DNA of 64,000 nt, taken from positions 62,001 through 126,000 of the forward strand of contig NZ_JAASAF010000001.1 in assembly GCF_012726195.1 (NCBI RefSeq). The letters are read 5' to 3'. Under the pieces are notes generated by a model, which did not search any database, was not told the origin of the DNA, and saw only the letters and a list, made by a program, of their open reading frames with translations. The position numbers were made by a program, and so were the translations under genes. The stretch is from Rhodococcus sp. HNM0563. GTDB lineage: Bacteria; Actinomycetota; Actinomycetes; Mycobacteriales; Mycobacteriaceae. This document shows positions 47,780 to 56,709 of the stretch, in pieces; the first letter of the stretch is position 1; the number at the start of each line of letters is the position of its first letter.

Positions 47780-47845
47780 TCAATGTGTCCTGCTTGCCAT
47801 GTCGGGGCACTGGGACGAGAGCCGGTATCGACAGTCCATCAGCAT
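47780..47845 (-). CDS. Possible 21-residue leader ORF between SAM-IV riboswitch and metX
   Basis: ATG at 47845 preceded by GGGAGG six bases upstream opens a 21-codon frame, [21 protein letters not shown], ending TGA at 47780, 31 bases before the metX start and in another frame. It contains two Cys and three Met codons, fitting a sulfur amino-acid leader peptide. Translation is unproven. Confidence 0.45.
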   Translation of the reverse strand: MLMDCRYRLSSQCPDMASRTH

Positions 47846-47883
47846 TTCGAACCTCCCAAGAGCCGGCTTGTCGCCCGCGGTGC

Positions 47884-47981
47884 GCCGACGACCGTGTCCT
47901 CACCCGGAGCACCCCACCCTGGCCGGAGGGTTGCCGACCAGCAAGCCGGGGCTTCGCGCTGGCACTCATGACCTCGTCGGC
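47884..47981 (-). ncRNA. SAM-IV riboswitch upstream of metX
   Basis: Read on the minus strand the segment contains the SAM-IV core blocks GGTCATGAGTGCCAGCG, AAGCCCCGGCTTGCTGG, CGGCAACCCTCC and GGTGGGGTGCTCCGGGTGA in order, closed by a P1 stem GCCGACGA/TCGTCGGC. This matches the actinobacterial S-adenosylmethionine riboswitch that usually controls metY or metX. High SAM should lower metX expression. The P1 stem sits right after a TAGACT -10 element, so the aptamer starts at the transcript's 5' end. Confidence 0.92.
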
Positions 47982-47987
47982 AGTCTA
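47982..47987 (-). promoter_or_regulatory. -10 element of the metX transcript
   Basis: TAGACT on the minus strand, ending just before the first base of the riboswitch P1 stem. No convincing -35 hexamer is visible. Confidence 0.55.
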
Positions 47988-48094
47988 ACGGCTGGATCGT
48001 AGGGCTCGGCACGCGGCTCTCGCCCTTCGCTCAGCCGGTGCTCGAGCAGCAAGAAAGTTACCGGTCAGTAGTGCTTGCGGGGTGGCAGCCGGGG

Positions 48095-48122
48095 TTGTGC
48101 GTGCATCGAATAGCAGTACGCT
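48095..48122 (+). promoter_or_regulatory. Putative icd promoter
   Basis: TTGTGC (48095-48100) and TACGCT (48117-48122) are 16 bases apart. It predicts a leader of about 120 bases. Confidence 0.5.
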
Positions 48123-48134
48123 TGTTCTGTTTGG

Positions 48135-48157
48135 CTCCGCACCCGAGGCGTGCGGAG
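48135..48157 (+). promoter_or_regulatory. Hairpin in the icd leader
   Basis: CTCCGCAC (48135-48142) pairs with GTGCGGAG (48150-48157) shortly after the predicted start of transcription. A second, imperfect hairpin (GCGGCCGCA with TGCGGTCGC, about 48182-48208) follows. No known riboswitch is recognised. Confidence 0.45.
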
Positions 48158-48249
48158 TCTTGCTCACACGCCTGAGCTGAACGCGGCCGCATTCCGGAAG
48201 TGCGGTCGCTCGGGACTCGACTGCCGTCCGAGGAGGACACGAACCGCGT

Positions 48250-49473
48250 ATGTCCAAGATCAAGGTTGAGGGTAAGGTCGTCGAACTCGACGGCGACGAG
48301 ATGACCCGCATCATCTGGCAGTTCATCAAGGACAAGCTCATTCATCCCTACCTGGATGTGGATCTCGAGTACTACGACCTCGGCATCGAGAACCGTGATG
48401 CGACCGACGACCAGGTCACCATCGATTCAGCGAACGCCATCAAGAAGCACGGCGTCGGTGTCAAGTGCGCGACCATCACCCCGGACGAGGCGCGCGTCGA
48501 AGAGTTCGGCCTGAAGAAGATGTGGCGGTCACCCAACGGCACCATCCGTAATATCCTCGGCGGCACCATCTTCCGTGCACCTATCATCATCTCCAACGTG
48601 CCCAGGCTGGTTCCGGGTTGGACGAAGCCGGTCATCGTCGGCCGTCACGCGTTCGGTGACCAGTACCGTGCCACCGACTTCAAGGTCCCCGGAGCCGGCA
48701 CCGTCACCATCACCTACACACCGGACGACGGCTCCGAGCCGATCGAGCACGAGATATGCAGGATTCCCGAGGACGGCGGCGTCGTCATGGGGATGTACAA
48801 CTACAAGAAGTCCATCCAGGACTTCGCGCGCGCCTCGCTGTCCTACGGTCTGCAGCGCAACTACCCGGTCTACCTGTCGACCAAGAACACGATCCTCAAG
48901 GCCTACGACGGCATGTTCAAGGACGAGTTCCAGCGGATCTACGAGGAAGAATTCAAAGCGGAGTTCGACGCCGCCGGACTCACCTACGAGCACCGCCTGA
49001 TCGACGACATGGTGGCGTCGTCCCTCAAGTGGGAGGGCGGCTACGTCTGGGCCTGCAAGAACTACGACGGTGACGTCCAGTCCGACACTGTTGCGCAGGG
49101 CTACGGCTCGCTCGGACTCATGACTTCCGTGCTGATGACTCCGGACGGCAAGACCGTCGAAGCGGAGGCCGCTCACGGCACCGTCACTCGGCACTACCGG
49201 CAACACCAGCAGGGCAAGCCGACATCGACCAATCCCATTGCGTCGATCTTCGCGTGGACACGAGGTCTCGAGCATCGCGGCAAACTCGACGACACGCCCG
49301 AGGTGATCGAGTTCGCGCAGGCGCTGGAGGACGTCGTCATCAAGACCGTCGAGGCAGGCAGCATGACCAAGGACCTTGCGCTGCTCGTCGGTCCGGAACA
49401 ATCGTGGCTGGCCACTGAGGAGTTCCTCGGGACGCTCGACGAGAACCTGCAGAAGTCCCGCGCCTCGCATTAG
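48250..49473 (+). CDS. icd: NADP-dependent isocitrate dehydrogenase (dimeric, eukaryote-like)
   Basis: A 407-residue enzyme of the homodimeric type ([20 protein letters not shown] at the start, [20 protein letters not shown] for isocitrate, [33 protein letters not shown] for the metal, [15 protein letters not shown] for NADP). It produces 2-oxoglutarate and NADPH in the TCA cycle. Equivalent to Icd1 of M. tuberculosis. An SD GAGGAGG lies 11 bases before the ATG. Confidence 0.96.
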   Translation: MSKIKVEGKVVELDGDEMTRIIWQFIKDKLIHPYLDVDLEYYDLGIENRDATDDQVTIDSANAIKKHGVGVKCATITPDEARVEEFGLKKMWRSPNGTIRNILGGTIFRAPIIISNVPRLVPGWTKPVIVGRHAFGDQYRATDFKVPGAGTVTITYTPDDGSEPIEHEICRIPEDGGVVMGMYNYKKSIQDFARASLSYGLQRNYPVYLSTKNTILKAYDGMFKDEFQRIYEEEFKAEFDAAGLTYEHRLIDDMVASSLKWEGGYVWACKNYDGDVQSDTVAQGYGSLGLMTSVLMTPDGKTVEAEAAHGTVTRHYRQHQQGKPTSTNPIASIFAWTRGLEHRGKLDDTPEVIEFAQALEDVVIKTVEAGSMTKDLALLVGPEQSWLATEEFLGTLDENLQKSRASH

Positions 49474-49494
49474 AGGCCCGTCGGCGGCGTCGGA

Positions 49495-49500
49495 TACGGT
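49495..49500 (+). promoter_or_regulatory. -10 element for leaderless xth transcript
   Basis: TACGGT, seven bases before the GTG at 49508, no Shine-Dalgarno sequence. Confidence 0.5.
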
Positions 49501-49507
49501 GTGCGGC

Positions 49508-50311
49508 GTGTCCCTCACCATCACCACCGTGAACGTCAACGGCGTGCGCGCTGCGGCAGGAAAGGGCCTGCTGGCCTGGCTCGAAACCTCCGCGGCCGAC
49601 ATCGTCTGTCTCCAGGAAGTACGTGCGACCGAGAAGCAGTTCCACGCCGCGATCGCGCCCGCACTGGACGCCGGTTGGCATGTCACCGGATCAGAGGCGT
49701 CTGCGAAGGGACGCGCGGGAGTTGCGATCCTGTCGCGCGTACCGGCGGACGCCGTGCGTGTCGGTTTCGACGTCGAGGAGTTCGCCGACTCGGGCCGCTA
49801 CATCGAGGCGGATTTCGGGGACGTGACCGTCGGCAGCCTGTACCTGCCCACCGGTGAAGCAGACACTCCGAAGCAGGACGACAAGGAACGCTTCATGAAG
49901 GGCTTCGCCGCGTACCTGGGGGAGCGCGCCGCCGACGTGATCGCGGCAGGCCGCGACATGGTGGTGTGCGGCGACTGGAACATCGCCCACACCGAGCGCG
50001 ACATCAAGAACTGGAAGGGCAACGTCAAGAAGTCCGGTTTCCTGCCCGACGAGCGGGCCTGGGTGGATGATCTGCTGGCGACCGGTCAGTGGCTCGACGT
50101 CGTACGCGACCTGCACGGCGATGTCGCCGGCCCGTATTCCTGGTGGTCCTACCGCGGCAAGGCGTTCGATACCGACGCCGGCTGGCGGATCGACTACCAC
50201 CTCGTGACCCCGGCCCTGGCCACCCTGGCGACCGACGCGCGGGTCGAGCGCGCCGCGAGCTATGCCGAGCGCTGGTCGGACCACGCCCCGGTCACCGTCA
50301 CGTTCGGGTAG
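49508..50311 (+). CDS. xth: Exodeoxyribonuclease III / AP endonuclease
   Basis: A 267-residue exonuclease III. It has TVNVNGVRAAAGKGLLAWL, VCLQEVRATEKQF (metal Glu), GSLYLPTGE (catalytic Tyr region), CGDWNIAHTERDIKN (Asp, Asn) and ERWSDHAPVTVTF (Asp-His). It cuts abasic sites and trims 3' blocks in base excision repair. GTG start; the -10 element seven bases away suggests a leaderless mRNA. Confidence 0.93.
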   Translation: MSLTITTVNVNGVRAAAGKGLLAWLETSAADIVCLQEVRATEKQFHAAIAPALDAGWHVTGSEASAKGRAGVAILSRVPADAVRVGFDVEEFADSGRYIEADFGDVTVGSLYLPTGEADTPKQDDKERFMKGFAAYLGERAADVIAAGRDMVVCGDWNIAHTERDIKNWKGNVKKSGFLPDERAWVDDLLATGQWLDVVRDLHGDVAGPYSWWSYRGKAFDTDAGWRIDYHLVTPALATLATDARVERAASYAERWSDHAPVTVTFG

Positions 50312-51418
<1,107 letters not shown>

Positions 51419-51436
51419 TTGCGTAAGGAGACCCAG

Positions 51437-52483
51437 ATGGTCGGTGGCCCCGACGTCGACGACAAGCCCGGCTTCCTCGACCGCCAACGTGCGGCCCGTC
51501 CGTGGCTCGACCATCTGGTTCGCTCCGGAACGCGATATCAGGAGAACAAAGGCGACTACTACGCCGCGGGCCTGACCTACTTCACGGTCCTCGCGATCGT
51601 CCCGGTCATCATGGTGGCGTTCTCGATCGCCGGTTTCATTCTCGCCGGTCGCCCGGAGATGCTCGAGCAGATCAGCGATGCGATCACCGAGAACATCCCC
51701 GGTGAGCTCGGCGGCACGGTCCAGGGAATCATCGATTCCGCGATCGATTCCCGCGGCGCCGTGGGGGTCATCGGTCTGATCACCGCGTCGTACGCAGGTC
51801 TCGGCTGGATGGCGAACCTGCGAGATGCCCTCACCGCCATGTGGGACCATCCGCGTGAGAAGGGGAACTTTCTCGTCGTCAAGCTCAAGGACGGCGGTGC
51901 GTTGATCGGCCTGGGTTTGGCGATGGTCGTGTCGTTGGGATTGTCCGCGGTCAGCAGTGGGCCGGTGATGCAGTGGATCGTGGAGTTGCTGAACATCGAG
52001 AACCTCGTCGGTGTGGGTGTGCTTCTACGTATCGCCGCTCTCCTCATTGCAGTCGCTGCCACGAGTGCGGTGTTCACGTGGGTCATTGCCCGCCTGCCCC
52101 GCGAACCGGTCACCTTCCGCAGCGCGATCCTCGGCGGTGTGATCGCGGGAATCGGCTTCGAAATCCTCAAACAGGCCGGCTCGATCTACCTCGAGAGTGT
52201 TCTCCAGGGGCCTGCGGGTGTTGCGTTCGGTCCGATACTCGGCATCCTGGTTTTCGGCAACATCACCGCACGACTGGTGTTGTTCTGCACCGCGTTTGCC
52301 GCGTCGACGAAGGCGAACATGGCACTCGCGCATGTCCCGGCGCCGGATTCCGCGATAATAACCCCGCGTGTACAGGTCAACGAGGGGACAGGGATGCGAG
52401 GCGGGATCGCGCTGGTGGGGGCCGGTGTCCTCGGTGGCGCACTGCTCGGATCGCGGGTCCGGAACCGGCGTTCGCGCGGGTAG
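51437..52483 (+). CDS. yhjD: YihY/BrkB family inner membrane protein
   Basis: A 348-residue membrane protein of the YihY/BrkB (YhjD) family: RYQENKGDYYAAGLTYFTVL, then about six helices including VPVIMVAFSIAGFILAGR, GVIGLITASYAGLGWMANLR, GLGLAMVVSLGLSAV and ILGGVIAGIGFEILKQAGS. Length and the position behind trpS fit the mycobacterial YhjD, which has been linked to envelope lipid transport. ATG 51437 has a perfect AAGGAG SD; the frame extends to a TTG at 51419. Confidence 0.9.
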   Translation: MVGGPDVDDKPGFLDRQRAARPWLDHLVRSGTRYQENKGDYYAAGLTYFTVLAIVPVIMVAFSIAGFILAGRPEMLEQISDAITENIPGELGGTVQGIIDSAIDSRGAVGVIGLITASYAGLGWMANLRDALTAMWDHPREKGNFLVVKLKDGGALIGLGLAMVVSLGLSAVSSGPVMQWIVELLNIENLVGVGVLLRIAALLIAVAATSAVFTWVIARLPREPVTFRSAILGGVIAGIGFEILKQAGSIYLESVLQGPAGVAFGPILGILVFGNITARLVLFCTAFAASTKANMALAHVPAPDSAIITPRVQVNEGTGMRGGIALVGAGVLGGALLGSRVRNRRSRG

Positions 52484-52581
52484 GCGCCGGATTCAGGTCT
52501 GCGGCCCTGACTGCCCACGGACCGCTTCGATGAACGGGGCCGGCTGAGGTCAAGGTCCGGCTGAGGGCAAGGTTTCGGATA

Positions 52582-52619
52582 CGGCGAAGGCCCGCACACG
52601 AGTGTGCGGGCCTTCGCCG
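52582..52619. terminator. Bidirectional terminator between yhjD and sdhB
   Basis: CGGCGAAGGCCCGCACA (52582-52598) and TGTGCGGGCCTTCGCCG (52603-52619) form a 17-bp perfect stem with a CGAG loop between convergent genes. Confidence 0.9.
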
Positions 52620-52641
52620 GGGCTGCAGCGGTGGTCTGCTG

Positions 52642-53421
52642 TCAGCGCGCAAACATCAGCGCGCGCTTGACTTCCTGGATCGCCTTCGTCACCTGGATGC
52701 CGCGAGGGCATGCGTCGGTGCAGTTGAAGGTGGTGCGGCAGCGCCACACACCTTCCTTGTCGTTGAGGATGTCCAGGCGCTCGGCGGCACCTTCGTCACG
52801 CGAATCGAAGATGAACCGGTGCGCGTTGACGATGGCAGCGGGACCGAAGTAGCTGCCGTCGCTCCAGTACACCGGGCACGAGGTGGTGCAGCACGCACAC
52901 AGGATGCACTTGGTGGTGTCGTCGAAACGTGCGCGGTCGTGCTGCGACTGGATGCGCTCGCGGGTCGGCTCGTTGCCGGTGGCGATGAGGAACGGCTTGA
53001 CGGCACGGAACGCGTCGAAGAACGGCTCCATGTCGACGATGAGGTCCTTCTCGACCGGAAGACCACGGATGGGCTCGATCGTGATCGTGACGGGCTTTCC
53101 GTCCTTGGGCAGCATGTCCTTCATGAGGATCTTGCAGGCCAGACGGTTGACGCCGTTGATCCGCATCGCGTCGGACCCGCACACACCGTGTGCGCAGCTG
53201 CGGCGGAACGTGAGGGTGCCGTCGAGGTAGCCCTTCACGTACAGCAGCAGGTTGAGCATGCGGTCGGTGGGAAGCGCGGGAACCTGGAAGGAGTCCCAGT
53301 GCTGGCCCTTGCCGTCCTCCGGGTTGAACCGGGCGATCTTGAGCGTGATCATGGTCGCGCCCTCGGGCACGGGAGGCAGCTCGGACGCGGGGGCGTTGTC
53401 GTTCTTCTCGATGGTTGTCAT
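52642..53421 (-). CDS. sdhB: Succinate dehydrogenase iron-sulfur subunit
   Basis: A 259-residue subunit with the [2Fe-2S] ligands in RRSCAHGVCGSDAMRINGVN and LACKILMKD, and the [4Fe-4S]/[3Fe-4S] ligands in CILCACCTTSCPVYW and CRTTFNCTDACPRGIQVTKA. It passes electrons from FAD in SdhA to the quinone. Its ATG overlaps the sdhA TGA by one base (TGATG). Last gene of sdhCDAB. Confidence 0.96.
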   Translation of the reverse strand: MTTIEKNDNAPASELPPVPEGATMITLKIARFNPEDGKGQHWDSFQVPALPTDRMLNLLLYVKGYLDGTLTFRRSCAHGVCGSDAMRINGVNRLACKILMKDMLPKDGKPVTITIEPIRGLPVEKDLIVDMEPFFDAFRAVKPFLIATGNEPTRERIQSQHDRARFDDTTKCILCACCTTSCPVYWSDGSYFGPAAIVNAHRFIFDSRDEGAAERLDILNDKEGVWRCRTTFNCTDACPRGIQVTKAIQEVKRALMFAR

Positions 53422-55172
53422 CAGTACTTACGCTCCATGGGCTCGTACCGGGTCTGGACCACCGGCTTGTAGTCCAGGCGGATGTCGGAGATCAGGTCCT
53501 CGCCCACCTTGTAAGCCATGGTGTGCTTCATGTAGGTCGCGTCGTCCCGGTCCGGGTAGTCCTCGCGGGCGTGACCGCCGCGCGATTCCTTGCGGTTGAG
53601 GGCACCGACGACGGTCACCTCGGCCATCTCGAGCAGGAAGCCGAGCTCGAGGGCCTCGAGCAGGTCGCTGTTGTAGCGCTTGCCCTTGTCGTGGACGGTG
53701 ATCTCCTTGTAGCGCTTCTTCAGCTCATGGACATCATTGAGCGCCTGTGTCAGCGTCTCCTCGGTGCGGAACACCGATGCGTTGTTGTCCATCGACTGCT
53801 GGAGGTCGCGGCGGATATCGGCGACGCGCTCACTGCCACCCTGGTGCAGGATGAGGTCGAGCCAGTCGTCGACGTACTTCGTGGGGTTCTCGGGCAGATC
53901 CACGTGCTCGGAGCTGTTCGCGTATTCGGCGGCAGCGATTCCGGCGCGACGACCGAACACGTTGATGTCGAGCAGCGAGTTGGTGCCGAGGCGGTTGGCG
54001 CCGTGCACCGACACGCATGCGCATTCGCCGGCCGCGTACAGACCCTTGACGATCTCGTCGTTGTTGCGCAGGACCTCGCCCTTGACGTTGGTGGGGATAC
54101 CACCCATGACGTAGTGGCAGGTCGGGTACACCGGAACGAGCTCGGTGACGGGGTCGACGCCGAGGTAGGTCCGAGCGAACTCGGTGATGTCGGGGAGCTT
54201 CTCCTCGAGGACTTCCTCGCCGAGGTGGGTCACGTCGATGTAGACGTAATCCTTGTTCGGTCCGGCACCGCGGCCCTCGAGTACCTCGAGCACCATCGAG
54301 CGCGCGACGATGTCGCGAGGTGCGAGGTCCTTGATGGTGGGGGCGTAGCGCTCCATGAAGCGCTCGCCATCGACGTTACGGAGGATGCCGCCTTCACCGC
54401 GGACAGCCTCGGAGATCAGGATGCCCAGGCCCGCGAGTCCTGTCGGATGGAACTGGTGGAATTCCATGTCCTCGAGCGGCAGGCCCTTGCGGAAGATGAT
54501 GCCGAGGCCGTCACCGGTGAGGGTGTGGGCGTTGGACGTCGTCTTGTACATGCGACCCGAACCGCCGGTCGCGAACACGATCGACTTCGCGTGGAAGACG
54601 TGGATCTCACCGGTGGCGAGTTCGTACGCAATCACGCCGGTCGCGACGGGCCCGTCCGGGGTCTCCGTCAGAGAGATGTCGAGCGCATAGAACTCGTTGA
54701 AGAACTCGACGTCGTGCTTGACGCAGTTCTGGTACAGCGTCTGCAGGATCATGTGTCCTGTGCGGTCGGCTGCGTAGCACGCGCGACGGACCGGGGCCTT
54801 GCCGTGGTCACGGGTGTGGCCACCGAATCGACGCTGGTCGATCTTGCCCTCGGGCGTCCGGTTGAACGGAAGGCCCATCTTCTCGAGGTCGAGGACCGCG
54901 TCGATGGCTTCCTTCGCCATGATCTCGACAGCATCCTGGTCGGCGAGGTAGTCGCCGCCCTTGACGGTGTCGAATGTGTGCCACTCCCAGTTGTCTTCCT
55001 CGACGTTCGCCAGGGCAGCACACATGCCACCCTGTGCGGCGCCGGTGTGGCTGCGAGTGGGATAGAGCTTGGTCAGAACCGCGGTGCGGGCCCGGGGGCC
55101 TGCTTCGATCGCGGCGCGCATTCCGGCGCCGCCTGCACCGACGATGACCACGTCGTAACGATGTTCCTGCAT
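53421..55172 (-). CDS. sdhA: Succinate dehydrogenase flavoprotein subunit
   Basis: A 583-residue flavoprotein: VVIVGAGGAGMRAAIEAGPR (FAD fold), RSHTGAAQGGMCAAL (His that carries the covalent FAD), VFATGGSGRMYKTTSNA, the active-site EFHQFHPTGL and VRGEGGILRN, and CACVSVHGANRLGTNSLLD. It oxidises succinate to fumarate on the inner face of the membrane. Transcribed between sdhD and sdhB. Confidence 0.97.
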   Translation of the reverse strand: MQEHRYDVVIVGAGGAGMRAAIEAGPRARTAVLTKLYPTRSHTGAAQGGMCAALANVEEDNWEWHTFDTVKGGDYLADQDAVEIMAKEAIDAVLDLEKMGLPFNRTPEGKIDQRRFGGHTRDHGKAPVRRACYAADRTGHMILQTLYQNCVKHDVEFFNEFYALDISLTETPDGPVATGVIAYELATGEIHVFHAKSIVFATGGSGRMYKTTSNAHTLTGDGLGIIFRKGLPLEDMEFHQFHPTGLAGLGILISEAVRGEGGILRNVDGERFMERYAPTIKDLAPRDIVARSMVLEVLEGRGAGPNKDYVYIDVTHLGEEVLEEKLPDITEFARTYLGVDPVTELVPVYPTCHYVMGGIPTNVKGEVLRNNDEIVKGLYAAGECACVSVHGANRLGTNSLLDINVFGRRAGIAAAEYANSSEHVDLPENPTKYVDDWLDLILHQGGSERVADIRRDLQQSMDNNASVFRTEETLTQALNDVHELKKRYKEITVHDKGKRYNSDLLEALELGFLLEMAEVTVVGALNRKESRGGHAREDYPDRDDATYMKHTMAYKVGEDLISDIRLDYKPVVQTRYEPMERKY

Positions 55173-55187
55173 GAAGTCTTGGCTCCC

Positions 55188-55628
55188 CTAGCTCGCAACG
55201 ATGTTGGGATCGAAGGTGAAGATCACGTAGGTACCCAGACCCATGATCAGGATCATCGACACGACCAGGATCGTGTTGAGCCAGAACCGGGTGGAGTCCT
55301 TACGTGCGTAGTCCGCGATGACGGTGCGCAGACCGTTGCCACCGTGCAGCTGTGCGAGCCACAGCATCGACAGGTCCCAGACCTGCCAGAACGGGCTGGA
55401 CCATCGACCCGCAACGAAGGCGAAGTTGATGCGGTGCACGCCGTCGTCGAGCATCAGCATGATCAGCAGGTGGCCGAGCACCAGGATGATCAGTGCGACG
55501 CCGGACAGTCGCATGAACATCCACGCGTACAGCTCGAAGTTGTTCTTCGCCGAGCGGCGCGGAGACCGCGGATTGTCGAGGCTGGCCGGGCGGTCGTACG
55601 ACGTGCCCAGGGTCTTCGCTTCGGTCAT
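55188..55628 (-). CDS. sdhD: Succinate dehydrogenase membrane anchor subunit
   Basis: A 146-residue subunit with three helices (LSGVALIILVLGHLLIMLML, WLAQLHGGNGLRTVIADY region, and TILVVSMILIMGLGTYVIF). The His in LGHLLIM is a likely haem ligand. ATG 55628 follows the sdhC stop by one base; the ORF upstream overlaps sdhC and is not used. Confidence 0.9.
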   Translation of the reverse strand: MTEAKTLGTSYDRPASLDNPRSPRRSAKNNFELYAWMFMRLSGVALIILVLGHLLIMLMLDDGVHRINFAFVAGRWSSPFWQVWDLSMLWLAQLHGGNGLRTVIADYARKDSTRFWLNTILVVSMILIMGLGTYVIFTFDPNIVAS

Positions 55629-55629
55629 G

Positions 55630-56037
55630 TCAGTGCCCCGCAAACATGTTGTAGAAGATGCGAATGGTCGCGGGGATCATCACCACGAACCAGATCGCCA
55701 GGATCGTCCAGAGCATCACGCGCTGGTACTTCGGGCCCTTGGACCAGAAGTCGATCAGCATGACGCGCAAGCCGTTGAGAGCGTGGTAGAGCACCATGGC
55801 CACCAGGCCGAGCTCCATCAGGCCGACGATCGGGTTCTTGTAGGTTTCGATGACCGCGTCATAGGTCTCGGGATTGACCCGGACGAGTGCGGTATCGAGG
55901 ACGTGGACGAATAGGAAGAAGAACGTCGCCACGCCGGTGATCCGGTGTAGAACCCAGGACCACATGCCGGGGTCCCCCCGGTATAGCGACCGTGTGCGCC
56001 CCGCCGGTGCGGGGGCGGCTTCAGTCGTGCTGCTCAT
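55630..56037 (-). CDS. sdhC: Succinate dehydrogenase cytochrome b subunit
   Basis: A 135-residue subunit: SLYRGDPGMWSWVLHRITGV (conserved Ser/Arg quinone-site motif), helix TFFFLFVHVLDTALV with a haem-ligand His, and helices around VAMVLYHALNGLRVMLIDFW and MLWTILAIWFVVMIPATIRI. First gene of the operon; ATG 56037 is preceded by a leader of about 150 bases with a hairpin at 56160-56180 and an iron-box-like sequence over the promoter. Confidence 0.93.
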   Translation of the reverse strand: MSSTTEAAPAPAGRTRSLYRGDPGMWSWVLHRITGVATFFFLFVHVLDTALVRVNPETYDAVIETYKNPIVGLMELGLVAMVLYHALNGLRVMLIDFWSKGPKYQRVMLWTILAIWFVVMIPATIRIFYNMFAGH

Positions 56038-56159
56038 CGAGTGCTGTGCCTCCAACGTCAATGGTGGACGCGTCGAGCCGCTCTCGCTGTGGAAATCCGC
56101 AGTACCGGGCCCGACGTGAAACCTGAACCGACTTGGCTCGACTCTAAACCCATCGCAAA

Positions 56160-56180
56160 GCCGGGAACTAATCTCCCGGC
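56160..56180 (-). promoter_or_regulatory. Hairpin in the sdhC leader
   Basis: GCCGGGA (56160-56166) pairs with TCCCGGC (56174-56180) in the leader, about 25 bases after the predicted transcription start. Confidence 0.4.
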
Positions 56181-56199
56181 TGATTCGTACGGGGGTGAA

Positions 56200-56205
56200 A
56201 TCATA
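56200..56205 (-). promoter_or_regulatory. -10 element of sdhCDAB
   Basis: TATGAT on the minus strand, directly next to the iron-box-like dyad at 56208-56226. Confidence 0.5.
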
Positions 56206-56207
56206 AG

Positions 56208-56226
56208 TTAGGTTTGCCTTTCCAAC
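56208..56226. promoter_or_regulatory. IdeR/DtxR-like iron box at the sdhC promoter
   Basis: TTAGGTTTGCCTTTCCAAC matches the 19-bp iron box TTAGGTTAGSCTAACCTAA at 14 positions, with the left half-site nearly perfect. It lies between the -35 and -10 of the sdhC promoter, where binding would repress. Succinate dehydrogenase is iron-rich and iron-regulated in related actinobacteria. Confidence 0.55.
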
Positions 56227-56289
56227 TGTGATCACGGGCGGTGGGGGTGTCGAAGCGTTGCATGGACCACCATGAAAGGATGGGAAACC

Positions 56290-56709
56290 GTGCCGGAAAT
56301 CGACTGGAAGTCCTTGCGCGCCAAAGCACATGAGGTGATGGATCGTGCCTACGCTCCCTACTCGAAGTTCCCGGTGGGGGCTGCGGCTCTCACTGTGGAT
56401 GGCCGGATTGTGAGCGGGTGCAATGTGGAAAATGTCTCACACGGGTTGGGTCTTTGTGCCGAATGCGTACTCGTCGGTAACTTGATCTCTGGTGGTGGAG
56501 GGCGTCTTCGAGCGGTCGCCGTGTGCGACGGCCGCGGGGAAATACTGGTGCCATGCGGCCGATGCAGGCAGGTCCTTCTCGAGCACGGTGGCGCCGGTCT
56601 GCTCATCGACACCACCGCCGGTCCCCGGCCGATGTCGGAACTCCTTCCCGATGCCTTCGGTCCCGGGCACCTCGCCGCGGTGGGCCCCGAAGGTGGTGGT
56701 CATGCCTGA
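56290..56709 (+). CDS. cdd: Cytidine deaminase
   Basis: A 139-residue zinc enzyme deaminating cytidine to uridine. YAPYSKFPVGAAAL is the substrate loop; the zinc ligands are in GLCAECVLVGNL (Cys with catalytic Glu) and PCGRCRQVLLE. I prefer GTG 56290 with AAAGGA upstream; ATG 56272 would add six residues. It overlaps deoA by 8 bases. Head of the nucleoside salvage operon cdd-deoA-add. Confidence 0.94.
   Translation: MPEIDWKSLRAKAHEVMDRAYAPYSKFPVGAAALTVDGRIVSGCNVENVSHGLGLCAECVLVGNLISGGGGRLRAVAVCDGRGEILVPCGRCRQVLLEHGGAGLLIDTTAGPRPMSELLPDAFGPGHLAAVGPEGGGHA

Larger units (their letters stand above)
47749..48249. other. Divergent leader region between metX and icd
   Basis: About 500 bases. On the minus strand it carries the metX promoter, the SAM-IV riboswitch (47884-47981) and a possible 21-codon leader ORF. 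On the plus strand it carries the icd promoter (48095-48122) and a roughly 125-base structured icd leader. No full gene; the metY gene expected from mycobacterial gene order is missing. Confidence 0.8.

Noticed and set aside
53415-55763. 782-codon open frame antisense to sdhA/sdhD
   Set aside because: Mirrors the codon bias of the sdh genes, which are unmistakable; no recognisable domain.
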